Of a stretch of 64,000 nt of DNA, positions 63,925-64,000 are shown piece after piece. Position 1 is the stretch's first letter. Each line of letters begins with the position of its first letter. Below the pieces are notes generated by a model. It had not been told where the DNA came from. It did not search any database and saw only the letters and a list, made by a program, of their open reading frames with translations. Source of the stretch: Achatina immaculata (taxonomy: Eukaryota > Mollusca > Gastropoda > Stylommatophora > Achatinidae); the NCBI GenBank assembly GCA_009760885.1, contig CM019693.1, positions 47,250,751 to 47,314,750 on the forward strand. Direction: 5' to 3'. The translations under genes were made by a program, and so were the position numbers.

Positions 63925-64000
63925 TATAAGGATATGCTGGATAACTTGATGACAGATGTGAGAGATATGCTGGATAACTTGATGACAGATGTGAAGGATA
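63925..64000. repeat. 33-38 bp tandem repeat at the window edge
   Basis: GATATGCTGGATAACTTGATGACAGATGTGA occurs twice and continues past the end of the window. In SART3 intron 3. Confidence 0.8.

Overview
This is a eukaryotic (metazoan) window. Coding sequence is split by GT-AG introns, the DNA is AT-rich, and most of it is tandem repeats and relics of animal mobile elements: RTE-clade LINEs, a Penelope-like element (PLE) with a GIY-YIG domain, mariner-type and DUF4817-type transposases, a TTAA-flanked MITE, a tRNA-derived SINE, and a retroelement C-terminal domain of the PD-(D/E)XK type. The mix resembles lophotrochozoans such as molluscs, but the species cannot be fixed from the sequence. 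No rRNA gene, functional tRNA gene, CRISPR array or prokaryotic gene was seen.

Only two host genes are recognisable, both on the + strand. The C-terminal exons of GLOD4 (glyoxalase-domain protein) lie at 4312-4425, 16594-16680 and 18421-18486 (stop). A polyA signal follows at 19023. The N-terminal exons of SART3 (U4/U6 snRNP recycling factor with HAT repeats) lie at 52861-53022 (ATG), 58328-58454 and 63384-63488. Exon phases agree at every junction. The last SART3 exon carries an in-frame TAG where the human protein has Trp.

Layout: 1-4300, minisatellites in a GLOD4 intron. 4300-7320, a duplicated GLOD4 exon half and a nested stack of RTE relics with a piggyBac-like MITE. 7320-16000, more RTE relics, 26-bp and 33-bp satellites, an RTE-1 copy and a large duplication. 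16000-19050, GLOD4 exons and 3' end. 19050-23370, intergenic satellites and a 1.4-kb non-coding retroposon. 23370-31260, RTE and transposase relics with a second retroposon copy. 31260-38740, a duplicated retroelement relic that gave rise to a 16-bp minisatellite, then a nearly full-length RTE-1. 38740-44650, the third retroposon copy, 34-bp satellites and PLE pieces. 44650-51900, an old RT relic, PLE copies and a nearly intact RTE-2. 51900-64000, the duplicated 5' part of SART3 with several satellites, a SINE and a mariner relic.

Two themes stand out. First, nearly every host exon here is fully or partly copied by a local tandem duplication (55 bp to about 2.3 kb). Second, in both genes a minisatellite unit contains the end of an exon plus its 5' splice site, so a normal donor is followed by a ladder of further donor sites. 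Duplicated empty and filled sites let several insertions be dated relative to the duplications. Element names RTE-1 to RTE-6 are local labels only. Repeat copy numbers are approximate, by eye. Very recent tandem duplications could partly be assembly artefacts.
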